The translations under genes and the position numbers were made by a program. The notes below the pieces were generated by a model. The model worked only from the letters and a program-made list of their open reading frames with translations, made no database searches and was not told the origin of the DNA. DNA of 22,362 nucleotides from Priapulus caudatus (taxonomy: Eukaryota > Priapulida > Priapulimorpha > Priapulimorphida > Priapulidae): the NCBI RefSeq assembly GCF_000485595.1, contig NW_014577843.1, positions 93,755-116,116 on the forward strand, read 5' to 3'. Each line of letters opens with the position of its first letter. The first letter of the stretch is position 1. Positions 1 to 8,618 of the stretch are shown piece by piece.

Positions 1-338
1 TTTCTCTTCCTCTTCCTATTCCTCTTCCTCTTCTCTTCCTCTCCTTTCGCTTATTCCTCACTTTCTCTTCCTCTTCCTACTTCTCTCCTCTTCTCTTCCT
101 CTCTCTCTTTATCTTCTCTTCCTTTCTACTCTCTTCCTATATCTCTTCTCTTCCTTCTCACTCATCCTCATCCATCATCCTCATGACCTCATCCTCATCC
201 CTCCTCCTCTTCCTCCATCTACCCGTCCTCCCTCCACTCACTCCTTCCTCACTCCTCTCCCCTGTCCCGCTTCTTACTCTCTCTCGTCTCATCTTCTTCA
301 TCCTCCTCCTCTCTCCTCGCTCCTCTTCTTATGTCGGG
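1..338. repeat. Polypyrimidine (CT-rich) low-complexity tract
   Basis: The plus strand is almost entirely C and T, built from shifting TCTTCC, TCCTC and CTCTT words without a fixed period. It precedes the X block just as other polypyrimidine tracts follow X at 2436 and 16905. Open frames through it encode only Ser/Leu/Pro runs and are composition artefacts. Such homopurine-homopyrimidine DNA can form triplex (H-DNA); that property is known for the composition and is not shown here. Confidence 0.9.
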
Positions 339-399
339 TCACTACACTACACTCGCCTAGCAGTGCAGCACCGGACTGGCACGTGCTTGAACCTTCATC

Positions 400-404
<5 letters not shown>
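339..404. other. Short unique spacer before the TA tract
   Basis: About 65 bases of mixed sequence lie between the polypyrimidine tract and (TA)n. They have no counterpart before X copy 2, where the end of block Y stands instead. The homology between the two X copies therefore starts at the TA tract and not in this spacer. Confidence 0.6.

Positions 405-451
<47 letters not shown>
405..451. repeat. (TA)n microsatellite at the left edge of X copy 1
   Basis: An uninterrupted TA dinucleotide run of about 46 bases ends at GCATGGTATATG, the first sequence shared with X copy 2. In copy 2 the same position holds a TA-rich but interrupted stretch (14547-14627), so the tract forms the boundary of the duplicated block in both places. 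Confidence 0.95.
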
Positions 452-454
<3 letters not shown>

Positions 455-1727
455 TGGTATATGTATCTTGTTATCAGGTATATACATCTTGTTTTCCTCT
501 CCCAGTTATGGGCTTTCTCTTCACAAGTAGGCGGTTGGTTGTTAATATTATCAACGTTATCATCTTGACATTTCCTAGGTATCGTGATAAAAAAATTCGC
601 GACGTGTTTCGCGCGGCTTCGTCACGAGTAACTATACGGAAACTTGTTCGACGAACTACAGCATAAATTAACCCCGACCAGACATCGTTGCGCTAGAAGT
701 CATGGCTTCCATGAGCTGAGAGAAGAGCGCACGCTAGTGGAATCTACAGCAGGAAACGACGAATGCGTAGTAGGTGACGAAGACAAGGGAGAACAGAAGA
801 GTGGCACTTAGAAAGACAATAAAGAAATAGGAGAAGAGCAAGAATGAATGAGCTTCCATGCGCTAGGGCGAGGACGTGCGTAGTAGCAGTGATGATCAAT
901 GCAACGTTAGCTTGATAGCCGGGCTAGTGCTAAGTCTGACAACGGAACAGCAAATAAGGTTACACGGCCGACATCGCCATTATGCTGCTCGCATAAGAAC
1001 ACATTCATCCATTCATGCTGAAACACACCTGCTTTCCATCCATTGCGAAGGTGTTGCCCGAAGCCCCGCAGGCTAATACAAGACGCACATCTGACAGCCA
1101 GTGCATCTGCGTGTCTGTATGAGTTGATGCTACGCTACACGCAAAACATGTAGTAGTTGGAAGGCTCGGTGATGTAAGGGAGAGGATAGATAACTGAGAC
1201 GGGGTATTACGTAATAGGGAGGAAAGCGGAAGGAGAGAAGAATTGGAGAAAGAACAGGAGGACGTGAGGTGGATGAGAGAAGAAGGAAACGACCAAGGCG
1301 CAATAGATAAACACTTAAAAAAGGGTTAAGAAAGATATTGGAGTGACAGTTATGGGGTAGGCCTACACAAAGGAGTACACGAAAGAAGAAGGAGTACACG
1401 AAGAAGCAGAAGAAGATCAAGAAGAGATGACGAAAAGAATGAAGAGACGAAGGACGCGAAAGATGAGGAGAAAAAGAAGAAGAACAGGACACTGCGGATG
1501 AGTAGAAGGAAGACGAGACGAGGGATTATATTTCGTCAGCGCATCATCTGTCGCCGCGCGCTGCGAAATGGCGTTTCTTCAAAATTCTCGAACGAATATT
1601 TACTCAGGAGCGTGTTTGATCTTTGTGTGCTCGGCCTATCATAATAAGTTGTCGAATGTTAATGAATTATCGCTCTTCAGCAGAAAGACAACGTATATTA
1701 AGCGTAAACACGAGCTCGCACGCAAAC

Positions 1728-1768
1728 GCACTCACACACACGCGCGCACGCGCACATACATATACACA

Positions 1769-1821
<53 letters not shown>
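1728..1821. repeat. (CA)n microsatellite inside X copy 1
   Basis: Compound CA/CG tract; the pure CA part runs from about 1773 to 1821. X copy 2 has a longer, heavily interrupted C/A-rich stretch at about 16005-16195 in the same place. The microsatellite therefore predates the duplication and has changed, or been misread, since. Confidence 0.95.
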
Positions 1822-2138
1822 CCCCCGCCAACACACACTCATACTCTGCTAGGAAGGCGCATTAAAATCTAAAAACCTCCATTTCCCATATATATATAAA
1901 TCTACGTGACAAACTGCGTCCACATGATTCATGCGCTAGTGAACGAGAATTGAAAACACGACACTTCCTGGCCATTAGCATCGTAACAGGCTATTGGGAA
2001 AATTTCCGGCTAACCTGAAGCTTTCATCGTTCTCCTGGCCAGCATAAATTTAGATAAAGGCCGCATATACGCTCGCATGCAGCGTCTCGCAAACTAGCAA
2101 GAGATTCAGTCGCTGCGTTTGGAGAGCGCACCGCGGCG

Positions 2139-2215
2139 CCACCTCTGCGTGACCTCTGCGTGACCTCTGCCCGACCTCTGCGTGCCATCTGCGTGACCTC
2201 TGCGTGACCTCTGCA
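2139..2215 (-). repeat. 11-bp minisatellite carrying AGGTCA-type half-sites
   Basis: About seven head-to-tail copies of an 11-bp unit, on the minus strand AGGTCACGCAG. Perfect TGACCT (AGGTCA reversed) occurs at 2150, 2161, 2194 and 2205, with one-to-two-base variants at 2172 (CGACCT) and 2183 (TGCCAT). Neighbouring perfect sites are 11 bp apart, giving a 5-bp spacer, which is the DR5 geometry known for some nuclear-receptor heterodimers. A garbled counterpart is in X copy 2 at 16541-16625. The repeat is certain; receptor binding is an inference. Confidence 0.85.
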
Positions 2216-2297
2216 CGAGAGTTCTTCGGTGCGCCAGTGGCGAGCACACGACGCGAGTTCTCGCACTCCTCTTCTGTAAAATATATCGACCAATGAA

Positions 2298-2320
2298 ATA
2301 TATATATATATATATATATG
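2298..2320. repeat. Short (TA)n microsatellite in X copy 1
   Basis: About eleven TA units sit between ACCAATGAAA and GCCGATCCGGAACG. X copy 2 has an interrupted AT-rich stretch at about 16712-16738 between the same flanks. Confidence 0.9.
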
Positions 2321-2435
2321 CCGATCCGGAACGAAAACCTGCGATGAAAACGTCGATAGGCAACGCAAATGGCGTAGACGTGTTACTACGTGTCGTCTGT
2401 GTGGCTTAAACTAGCGGGGCGTTGATAGCAAGCTA

Positions 2436-2621
2436 CAATCATCATCACCATCATCCCTCCACTCTTCTCCTCCTTCGCCATCTCCAGTTTTCACCTTCTT
2501 CCCCTCCTCCAACAGTCTCCTCCTCCTCCTCTTCCAACAGTCTCCTCCTCCTCCTCCTCCTCCTCCTCCTCCTCCTCCTCCTTCTCTTCTAACAGTCTCC
2601 TCCTTCTCTTCCTCCTCCTCA
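2436..2621. repeat. Polypyrimidine tract with AACAGTCTCC minisatellite units
   Basis: TCC/TTC repeats are punctuated by AACAGTCTCC at about 2511, 2536 and 2590, giving degenerate units followed by runs of CTC. The pure (TCC)n part is about 2545-2582. The tract joins the end of X to the GT/GA tract that introduces Y. The same AACAGTCTCC-type units are greatly expanded after X copy 2 (16905-17990). Confidence 0.9.
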
Positions 2622-2695
2622 GTGTGTGTGTGTGTGTGTAGAGAGAGTTAGAGAGAGAGAGAGCGAGAGAGAGAGAGAAAGAGTAAGAGAGAGAG
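2622..2695. repeat. (GT)n-(GA)n compound microsatellite before Y copy 1
   Basis: A GT run (about 2622-2639) passes directly into GA-rich sequence (2640-2695) ending at GGCAATCTGCTTAGTATATA. Y copy 2 is preceded by the same GT-then-GA order, expanded to about 430 bp (12603-13030). Confidence 0.95.
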
Positions 2696-2706
2696 GCAAT
2701 CTGCTT

Positions 2707-2905
2707 AGTATATAAGCGGTCATGTAGCCACTAGACAAACTCGGGTTCCATGCATGTCGCGTTTCCACGCGTCAGCGTGTATACGTCACTACTGCGCGTA
2801 TCGAATCTGATTGGTCCGCGGTATCCATACGAGTGACGCGAAAAAAAACATGGCGGCGTTAATTGCTATTTGCTCGCGTAACACACGTGATTATCGCCGA
2901 CCAAT
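2707..2905 (+). promoter_or_regulatory. Candidate promoter motifs: TATA-like, CCAAT boxes, ATGGCGGC
   Basis: TATATAAG occurs at 2709-2716 (copy 2: TATATAAAG at 13042-13050). An inverted CCAAT (GATTGG) is at 2809-2814 (copy 2: 13246-13251) and a forward CCAAT at 2901-2905. AACATGGCGGC at 2847-2857 fits the known YY1-type word AANATGGCGGC; copy 2 keeps ATGGCGGC at 13301. All are short words and could be chance. Their retention in both copies reflects the duplication and is not independent evidence. No transcript start or gene could be tied to them. Confidence 0.3.
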
Positions 2906-3020
2906 CGGCTTCGATGTTTGCGCCTGGAGACGCGCGCCTCATCTATGCGTCCATTTAACACACACGCTCTAATAGCGTCTAGAAGCGACTTGCATTCTCT
3001 AAAGGTCGCCACTGGAATAG

Positions 3021-3148
3021 CTACACGACTGCTCACAGGGTCATAGTGTTATATTCGGTGACGTCACCGACACCCGTAACAGAGTTATACACGACCGCTC
3101 ACAGAGCCACGCGGTGTTCTAATCGGTGACGTCACCCGTAGCAGAGTT
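3021..3148. repeat. Two-copy tandem repeat, each with a palindromic CRE
   Basis: Units 3021-3086 and 3087-3148 align over their length: TACACGAC(T/C)GCTCACAG, then GGTGACGTCACC, then CAGAGTT. The 12-bp palindrome GGTGACGTCACC lies at 3057-3068 and 3125-3136 and contains the full cAMP-response element TGACGTCA. Y copy 2 keeps a full TGACGTCA only in its second unit (13763-13770). Binding by CREB/ATF-type bZIP proteins is family knowledge; use at this site is inferred. Confidence 0.7.
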
Positions 3149-3535
3149 CGGCGAAACGCTGACGCAGGAAACGAAGCGGTGATAAATAAGACTCGAAACT
3201 TCTCGCTGATAGTAGTTTCATTCTACTTAGGCGGCTTCGCCGACACCTGCCCACAGATTGCAAACAACACCTCGACCGACGCGTCGCCTGGCGGGCATCA
3301 ACGAACCAACATTTCTTCTCTAACAGACGAGACTCGTTTTCGCGAATATTTCGCAAAGTATTCAGAGTAACTTCAGATTTACAAAACATGTGGCGCTAAT
3401 AAAAGTCGTATCAATAATTCGATATCGATCAATTTAATTCGCCAGACAAATCAATTGACAGTAAGAACGACGCGGGTTTTTCACGGCAAACTACATAATT
3501 ACTACACGCGAGAGTCGGCCACGCGCCTGGCCGGT

Positions 3536-3775
3536 CACGTGATGGGCAGCTGCCATGTTGCGCGGGTCTGTTTGCTTGAGGGCGCGTTTACGCAAGCACG
3601 CGGCATCTCTCCCGTTAATAGACCCATCAAGCCACACGGGCGTGCGGCATCGGCACCTATCGTTGCACATCAGTGACGCAGTTGCACAGCGGACGGCGCA
3701 GAAGCTCGTGCAATTCTCGTTCTAATTGTGCGCGGCGGTGGCGCTGCTGTTGCTCACACACGTCACGATCACGTG
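3536..3775 (+). promoter_or_regulatory. Candidate E-boxes CACGTG in Y copy 1
   Basis: CACGTG occurs at 3536-3541 and 3770-3775, both within TCACGTGATG context. The first is intact in Y copy 2 (14233-14238); the second is altered there (AACGTGATG). CACGTG is the known site for bHLH-ZIP factors. Two copies in an identical ten-base context 234 bp apart are suggestive, not proof. Confidence 0.3.
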
Positions 3776-3810
3776 ATGTTTACTAGCCAACGCCCGAGAA
3801 CAAGTGATAA

Positions 3811-3938
3811 GCACACACACACACACACACGCACACACACACACGCGCGCACACGCACACGCACACGCACACACACACACACACACACACGCGCGCGCGC
3901 ACACACGCACACGCGCGCACACACACACGCACACACAT
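3811..3938. repeat. (CA)n/(CG) compound microsatellite after Y copy 1
   Basis: Alternating CA with CG interruptions runs from just after AACAAGTGATAAG to ATATAGAGTAAAG. The strict purine-pyrimidine alternation, including GCGCGCGC, favours Z-DNA. Long Cys/Val or His/Thr frames through it are artefacts. Confidence 0.95.
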
Positions 3939-4423
3939 ATAGAGTAAAGAGAGCAACGCCCTGGCCACCACTGAACCCTATGATGATTACAAGCAAGTGT
4001 ACTACACGGCGGATCAATAGTAATAATTCTATCGGGAGAATAACAGGAGATTCAATTAGCGTTGATATGGCTTCACTAAGTGCCACATGTGGTGCCAGTG
4101 ATTCGAGTTTGACCATAATGGATGTCCTCTCTTTCCCGGCCTCTTCTTCTTTCTCGCACAACAGTGGACCTATTTTCCACTGCGTCTTCTGCTTCCTTTC
4201 TACTGCGTTCGCTGCTTATGTTAATTCTTTCTCTAGTGGCGAAGCGTGAACGACGTAATTTTAGTGGGTGTCGGATTTATACAACAGTTTTCGACGCGTG
4301 CTCTAAACAGTCCAAGAGGCTACTCTACCGACTAATAAATCGGTGGTTCTTAATGGCAGGTGATGTTGTCTGAAGAAATCGCCATAAGTGTGCCTCTTTC
4401 CCACCGTTTGCGTAGACAAGACT
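3939..4423. other. Unique sequence with an unrecognised stretch open on both strands
   Basis: Outside the microsatellite, 3939-4249 is free of stops on the plus strand in the frame ending at 4249. The minus strand is also open from about 4161 down through 3939. The minus-strand reading contains [20 protein letters not shown], then two hydrophobic runs and GFSGGQG. The plus reading is Ser/Thr-rich. I match neither to a family. An exon fragment or remnant of a dispersed element is possible; dual openness by chance over about 220 bases is also plausible. Confidence 0.3.
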
Positions 4424-4612
4424 AACGCGCGCACTAACCCACGACAACGCACGCACGCATGCCTACCCGCGCGCGCACTAACCCGCGACAACGCACGCAC
4501 GCATGCCTACCCGCGCGCGCACTAACGCACGACAACGCACGCACGCATGCCTACCCGCGCGCGCACTAACGCACGACAACGCACGCACGCATGCCTACCC
4601 GCGCGCGCACTA
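4424..4612. repeat. 44-bp CG-rich minisatellite, about four copies
   Basis: The core GCATGCCTACCC recurs at 4457, 4501, 4545 and 4589, exactly 44 bp apart, with GCGCGCGCACTAAC in each unit. The middle copies are nearly identical, differing at CCC versus CGC before ACGACAACGC. Alternating CG/CA in every unit predicts Z-DNA-prone structure. Confidence 0.95.
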
Positions 4613-5100
4613 ACGCCACTAAAACGCACGACCAAAACGCACCGGCATCGCATGCTTCCGCCGCCACGCCTAACGCACCCCGACAAAGCGCACGCAGCCA
4701 TGACCTAACCCGCGACCGACAGACGCCACGCTACCGCACGCTATTCCTACCCGCTTTCGTCCTACCAAACCGTCAGCGACAAACGTCCGACGCCCGACCC
4801 ACGTATGCCCTACCCGCCTCGCACGCACTAAGCGCGGCCGAGCCAACGCACTAGCCCGCATGGCTACCCGCGCACACTACCACGCACGCAACGTGCCCAC
4901 GCACGCATGCCACCCGCCCGCCGCGCCCCCCCGCCACCCTAACGCCAGCCGATAATCTATCTATATCTCTATCCGCCCCGCCGCCACTGAACCCGGCCAC
5001 AACAACAGCGCACTCGCACCCGCCATCTCTTATCACCCGCGCGCGCGCGCACTAATACGTCACGACAACGCACGCACGCAATGCCTACACCCGCACCGCA
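4613..5100. repeat. Degenerate tail of the 44-bp minisatellite
   Basis: ACGCACGCA, ACTAACGC and CTACCCGC words continue at irregular spacing, and a recognisable unit reappears at about 5036-5085 (GCGCGCGCGCACTAATACG, then CACGACAACGCACGCACGC). The composition is very C-rich and T-poor. Short frames here are repeat-derived. Confidence 0.75.
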
Positions 5101-6889
5101 CGTACGCACGAACAACGCACAGCACCGCGTATACCGCCCGTCGTATCACGCCAATAAAGCGTGCAGTGTCGTGTATCAGCAAGACTCGTAGGGCGTGACT
5201 CGTGGAGAGATATTGATGACGCCTTCGACCGAGCCATACACCCTTCGAGACATCGGTTGCCGTGTAGCGATGCTAGCACTTGGCCCTCGTTTCGCGTCCT
5301 CGCCTGTCGGCCTGCTAGAGTACGTGTATATCGCTACTCTCGGTCAGCACAGACCCTTACGGACCGGTTATGACAAGTGTCTCTGCAACACTGGGGCGCC
5401 GCTGCTGCGGTCCTAATTACAAACACTCGTGGACGTGATAGGACGCGCGCTGGCCGCAACGCGCGCAGATACATCGTCTAATCCGTAAATTGATTCTAAT
5501 AACATCTCGCGCAACATGTGTGTATGTGTTTGCTGAGGCCGTGCGTGCCGTGTCGTGCGTGTTTGGGTAGCGCTGGCGGTAGGGGCAGTTTCCGTGTGCG
5601 TGTGCTGTGTGTGTGTGTGTGTGGTGTCGGTCGTGTACGTGGCGTGCGTGTGTGTACGTCGGTGCGTGCGTGGCACGGCTGTCACCGTTACCCGTGAGGT
5701 CACGTCAACACCCCCCGTCGTGTCATCGTCCACATTAGCAAACGGAGGTGGCGCGTACGAAGTCCCGCTGGCACGCGCTGCTCGGTGTGTTTAAACAACT
5801 CACGCCCCCTTGCCCCCTCGCCCGATATGTATGTGTGCACGTATGTGACGTATTGTGTTTCGCCCTATTGTCCGGCCGTGTCTACAGCCGTGGGCATCAT
5901 GCATGGCAGCGGCGCGTGTGTCGGTCGGCATCTTCGCAAATAGCGATGCCATGATTTGATTGGGTGGTTACAGACCGGGTTGGCTAATTACGCCATGGTG
6001 ATAAATTTCGGGCGAAATATATGGCTGGGATGAGGCAATATGCATGGCATTTCGACTGGGCCAACTGGCTGCGACACATAGGCGAAACAGCATCGCCCCA
6101 AACATGCGAGGCGTAGAAAGAATGAGGGTGGTGATGGCGAATTGAATAAAATAGCGCGAAAAAAAACGAAAAACGCGCATGATTGCATACATGTCATAAA
6201 TCGATTCTATAATTCGATTTCCCGATCGGATTTTTTATCAATAGTATTGAATCACGCCAAAAAATGTCTTCTCACATCCGGGACTGCAAGCTTCGTAGCA
6301 TCGTAAAAACGTGTCGCTATTAGACGGCTAAGTCACGTTAACACTGCAGCTACTGTGTGTTTTATTTCGTGAAGCAGGGAGATTACTCCAGTGCCGCACG
6401 CAATGTCACCACGTGACTCGCGGAAAGCGATAGATTTGTGGACAACGGTTTACGCGAACGCGAATATCTTCGGGGGGCAAAGCTGCGATGCGTTCGCCTA
6501 CACCGAAGACACTGCAGCCTTCTACACCAAACTGAGGGGCACGCTCATTAATTTTATAATAGCGAATCGCTAATCGGCGCTTGGCAATCAAGCGTTGCGA
6601 GCCCAGTAAACCCTGCGCTGTGGTGGAAATATGGACGGCAGTTGTTTTACTTCAATATCCACTTAGCTTTTTTTCACACCACGCAACATGTCGGATCAAT
6701 TTCGTCGGGGATAGACTGCCTTACGCAAATGTGTCCGTGGATGAACTCTAACTTCCAAATATTAATAAGTCTAGGAACTGATATTGGTCGTGATCTGTGC
6801 AGCGTAAGTGAAATGGCTGAAAAACAACTAGAAGTAGGATGTGTTGAGTGGAATCACGCCCACTGTGTAATAGCAAATGATTGTAGGGC
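5101..6889. other. Unique CpG-containing sequence, no gene recognised
   Basis: Mixed-complexity DNA with no frame over about 106 codons and nothing matching a known family. A GT-rich patch lies at about 5515-5680. The frame at 6642-6893 (83 codons, including CLTQMCPWMNSNFQILISLG) and the minus-strand frames at 5968-6197 are the longest free of microsatellite content, but they lack recognisable domains. I see no tRNA-like or rRNA-like sequence. This part looks cleanly assembled. Confidence 0.6.
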
Positions 6890-7820
6890 ATAGTGCTTAT
6901 CAGTAGCATGATGTATGGGCATTACCTATCCAGGAGTGCATGATGTAGCATTATCTTATCAAGTAGCATCGATGTAGGGCATAGCTTATCAGTAGCATGA
7001 TGTAGCATTACTTATCAGTAGCATGATGTAGCATTACTTATCAGTAGCATGATGTAGCATAGCTTATCAGTAGCATGATGTAGCATTACTTATCAGGAGC
7101 ATGATGCAGCATAGCTTATCAGTAGCATGAGTGCATAGCTTATCAGCAGCATGATGCAGGCATTACTTATCAGAGAGCATGGAAAATGTAGCATAGCTTA
7201 TCAGTAGCATGATGTAGCAATACTTATCAGTAGCATGATGTAGCATTACTTATCAGTAGCATGATGTAGCAATACTTATCAGCAAGCCAATTGATGTAGC
7301 TATAGCCTTAATTATCAGTACAAGCATTAAATGTAGACATTGCTTCATCAGTAGCACGATGATAGCAAGCTTATGCATAGCATGATGTAAGGCAATACTT
7401 ATCCAGTAGCATGATGTAGCAAATACTTTTATCAGTACATGATGTAAGCAATAACTTATCAGCAGCACTGATGTTAGCAGTTACTTATCAGTTTAGCATG
7501 ATTACGCTAATACTTATCAAGCCAGCATGATGTAAGCATAGCTAATTATCAAGTAGCCATGAATGTAATAGCATTGCTTATCAGTTAGCGACAACGATTT
7601 GTACGCAATAGCTTTAATCAAGTACATGATGTGTAGCAATACTTTAATCAAAGTAGCAATGATGTGCATACTTAATCAGGCAAGCAATGATGTAGCATTA
7701 CTTATCAAGTACATGATGTAGCAATACTGTATCAGTAGCCATCGAAATGTAAGCCATTACTTATAAAGAGCAATGAATGTAGCATAGGTTATCAGTAGGC
7801 ATGATGTAGCCAATAGATAC

Positions 7821-7916
7821 CAATAATGTTAACCCCAATACCCCGCAAGAGGATAGGGGGATACGGGAGGGGGGATAAGGGAGAGGATCCTCTTGTGGTT
7901 TGGGTTACCCATTATG
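7821..7916. repeat. Hairpin element 1 within the 26-bp satellite
   Basis: A left arm of about 7821-7854 (AATGTTAACCCCAA, then GCAAGAGGAT) is the imperfect reverse complement of a right arm of about 7887-7916 (ATCCTCTTGTGGTTTGGGTT, then ACCCATTATG). The stem is around 30 bp. The 32-base loop holds G-runs of 5, 3, 6 and 3 separated by 4, 1 and 4 bases (7856-7881), a textbook quadruplex pattern. It is preceded by AATAGATACCAATAA, whose counterpart also precedes element 2. Confidence 0.8.
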
Positions 7917-8061
7917 CTATCTAAAGATTAGCAATATCCCTATCAAAGAGCAGGATGTAGCAATTACTTAATCAAAGTAAGCATGAGTAGCCATACTTAT
8001 CAGTAAGCAATGAATGTACATAGCCTTATCAAAGTAGCCATGGAGTAGCAATAAAGATACA

Positions 8062-8157
8062 AATAAATGGTAACGGCCAAACCGCCAAGAGATACGGGGG
8101 ATAGGCGAGGGGGGGGGATAGGGACGGAATTCCTCCGGGGTTTGGGTTTAATTAATG
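8062..8157. repeat. Hairpin element 2 within the 26-bp satellite
   Basis: This is homologous to element 1 about 241 bp upstream. The left arm (about 8062-8090) has TGGTAACGGCCAAACCGCC, and the right arm (about 8127-8157) has TCCTCCGGGGTTTGGGTTTA. The loop again is G-rich with a GGGGGATAGG-type stretch, a run of nine G and a final GGG at 8121-8123. Mismatches between arms and between elements are consistent with read errors. An intact satellite segment lies between the two elements. Confidence 0.75.
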
Positions 8158-8160
8158 TAA

Positions 8161-8600
8161 TAGCCTTTCGGGAAGCATGCTACTTGCACTGTGTCTGTGC
8201 CGAACCTTCTGGGCAATGAAGAGGCGAATTTATCAGTACACCATGCTGTAGCATTGCTTCTCGTAAAATTAAAAGGAAGGAAACTTTTATGTAAAACGAG
8301 TTACATTATACTTTTGGTAGGCATTTGTAGCGTAATGCTGTTCTATTAACTCAGAGTGTGATATTACTTATACGCTACTTAGTACAAAGACACTCTTAGC
8401 ATTAATGAACAACTTACTGTCTACACAGCCATGTGTAGCATTACCATATCCGTTGCTGAGTATGACACATTATTTGTCCCGCAGCACTCATGTAAATCGT
8501 ACACGCATAGTCCTCGAATTGCATGTTTAATAGCACATGTACGAAAAGCGCACCAGCAATAAACGCGGCATAAATCCAGAGGTTGAACGCTTCCCCATAA
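8161..8600. other. Mostly unique sequence with decayed 26-bp satellite words
   Basis: Scattered remnants such as TTATCAGTACACCATGCTGTAG (about 8229-8250, read here with changes) and CATGTGTAGCATTACC (8430-8445) show the satellite decaying outward. The rest is unique AT-leaning DNA with no frame of note. Confidence 0.6.
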
Positions 8601-8618
8601 TTCTTAAACAAATATTTT

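Larger units (their letters stand above)
451..2500 (+). repeat. Duplicated block X, copy 1 (cleaner copy)
   Basis: This block of about 2 kb recurs in the same orientation at 14628-16930. Shared landmarks in order include GCATGGTATATG, CACAAGTAGGCGGTTG, CATCTTGACATTTCCTAGG, CTTCCATGAGCTGAGAGAAG, TAGTAGGTGACGAAG, AAGGAGTACACGAAGAAGC, GCATCATCTGTC, CCTATCATAATAAGTT and AACCTGAAGCTTTCATCG. The interior is purine-rich at about 1180-1500. No frame is preserved between the copies: the longest minus-strand frame of copy 2 has no counterpart here, so the block looks non-coding. It could be intergenic or intronic DNA or a non-autonomous element. I found no terminal repeats or transposase-like frame. 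Confidence 0.85.
2696..3808 (+). repeat. Duplicated block Y, copy 1 (promoter-like, CpG-rich)
   Basis: This block of about 1.1 kb recurs at 13028-14546 in the same orientation. Shared landmarks: GGCAATCTGCTTAGTATATA, CATGGCGGCGTTAATTG, GACGTCAC, CCACAGATTGCAAA, TTCAGATTTACAAAACATG, TTCGATATCGATCAATTTAA, CACGTGATGGGCAGCT and CGCCCGAGAA. It is rich in CpG and promoter-type words, annotated separately. Copy 2 differs by many one-to-three-base insertions and an extra 70-100 bp near 13380-13480. The only frame partly shared in both copies is on the minus strand (3132-3389 and 13878-14126); it is short and matches no family I know. At its right end the block meets (CA)n here but TA-rich sequence in copy 2. 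Confidence 0.85.
6890..8160. repeat. 26-bp satellite array
   Basis: Head-to-tail units with core TTATCAGTAGCATGATG followed by TAGCAT plus a variable TAC, AGC or ATAC end. Exact 26-bp spacing is clear at about 7000-7100 and 7200-7280. About 40 copies are expected for the span. From about 7270 onward units carry frequent one-to-two-base insertions, as in uncorrected long reads. Two homologous G-rich hairpin elements interrupt the array at 7821-7916 and 8062-8157. Confidence 0.95.

Noticed and set aside
451-3808. Complete transposable element
   Set aside because: I saw no terminal inverted or long terminal repeats at the ends of X or Y, no target-site duplication, and no reverse transcriptase or transposase frame.
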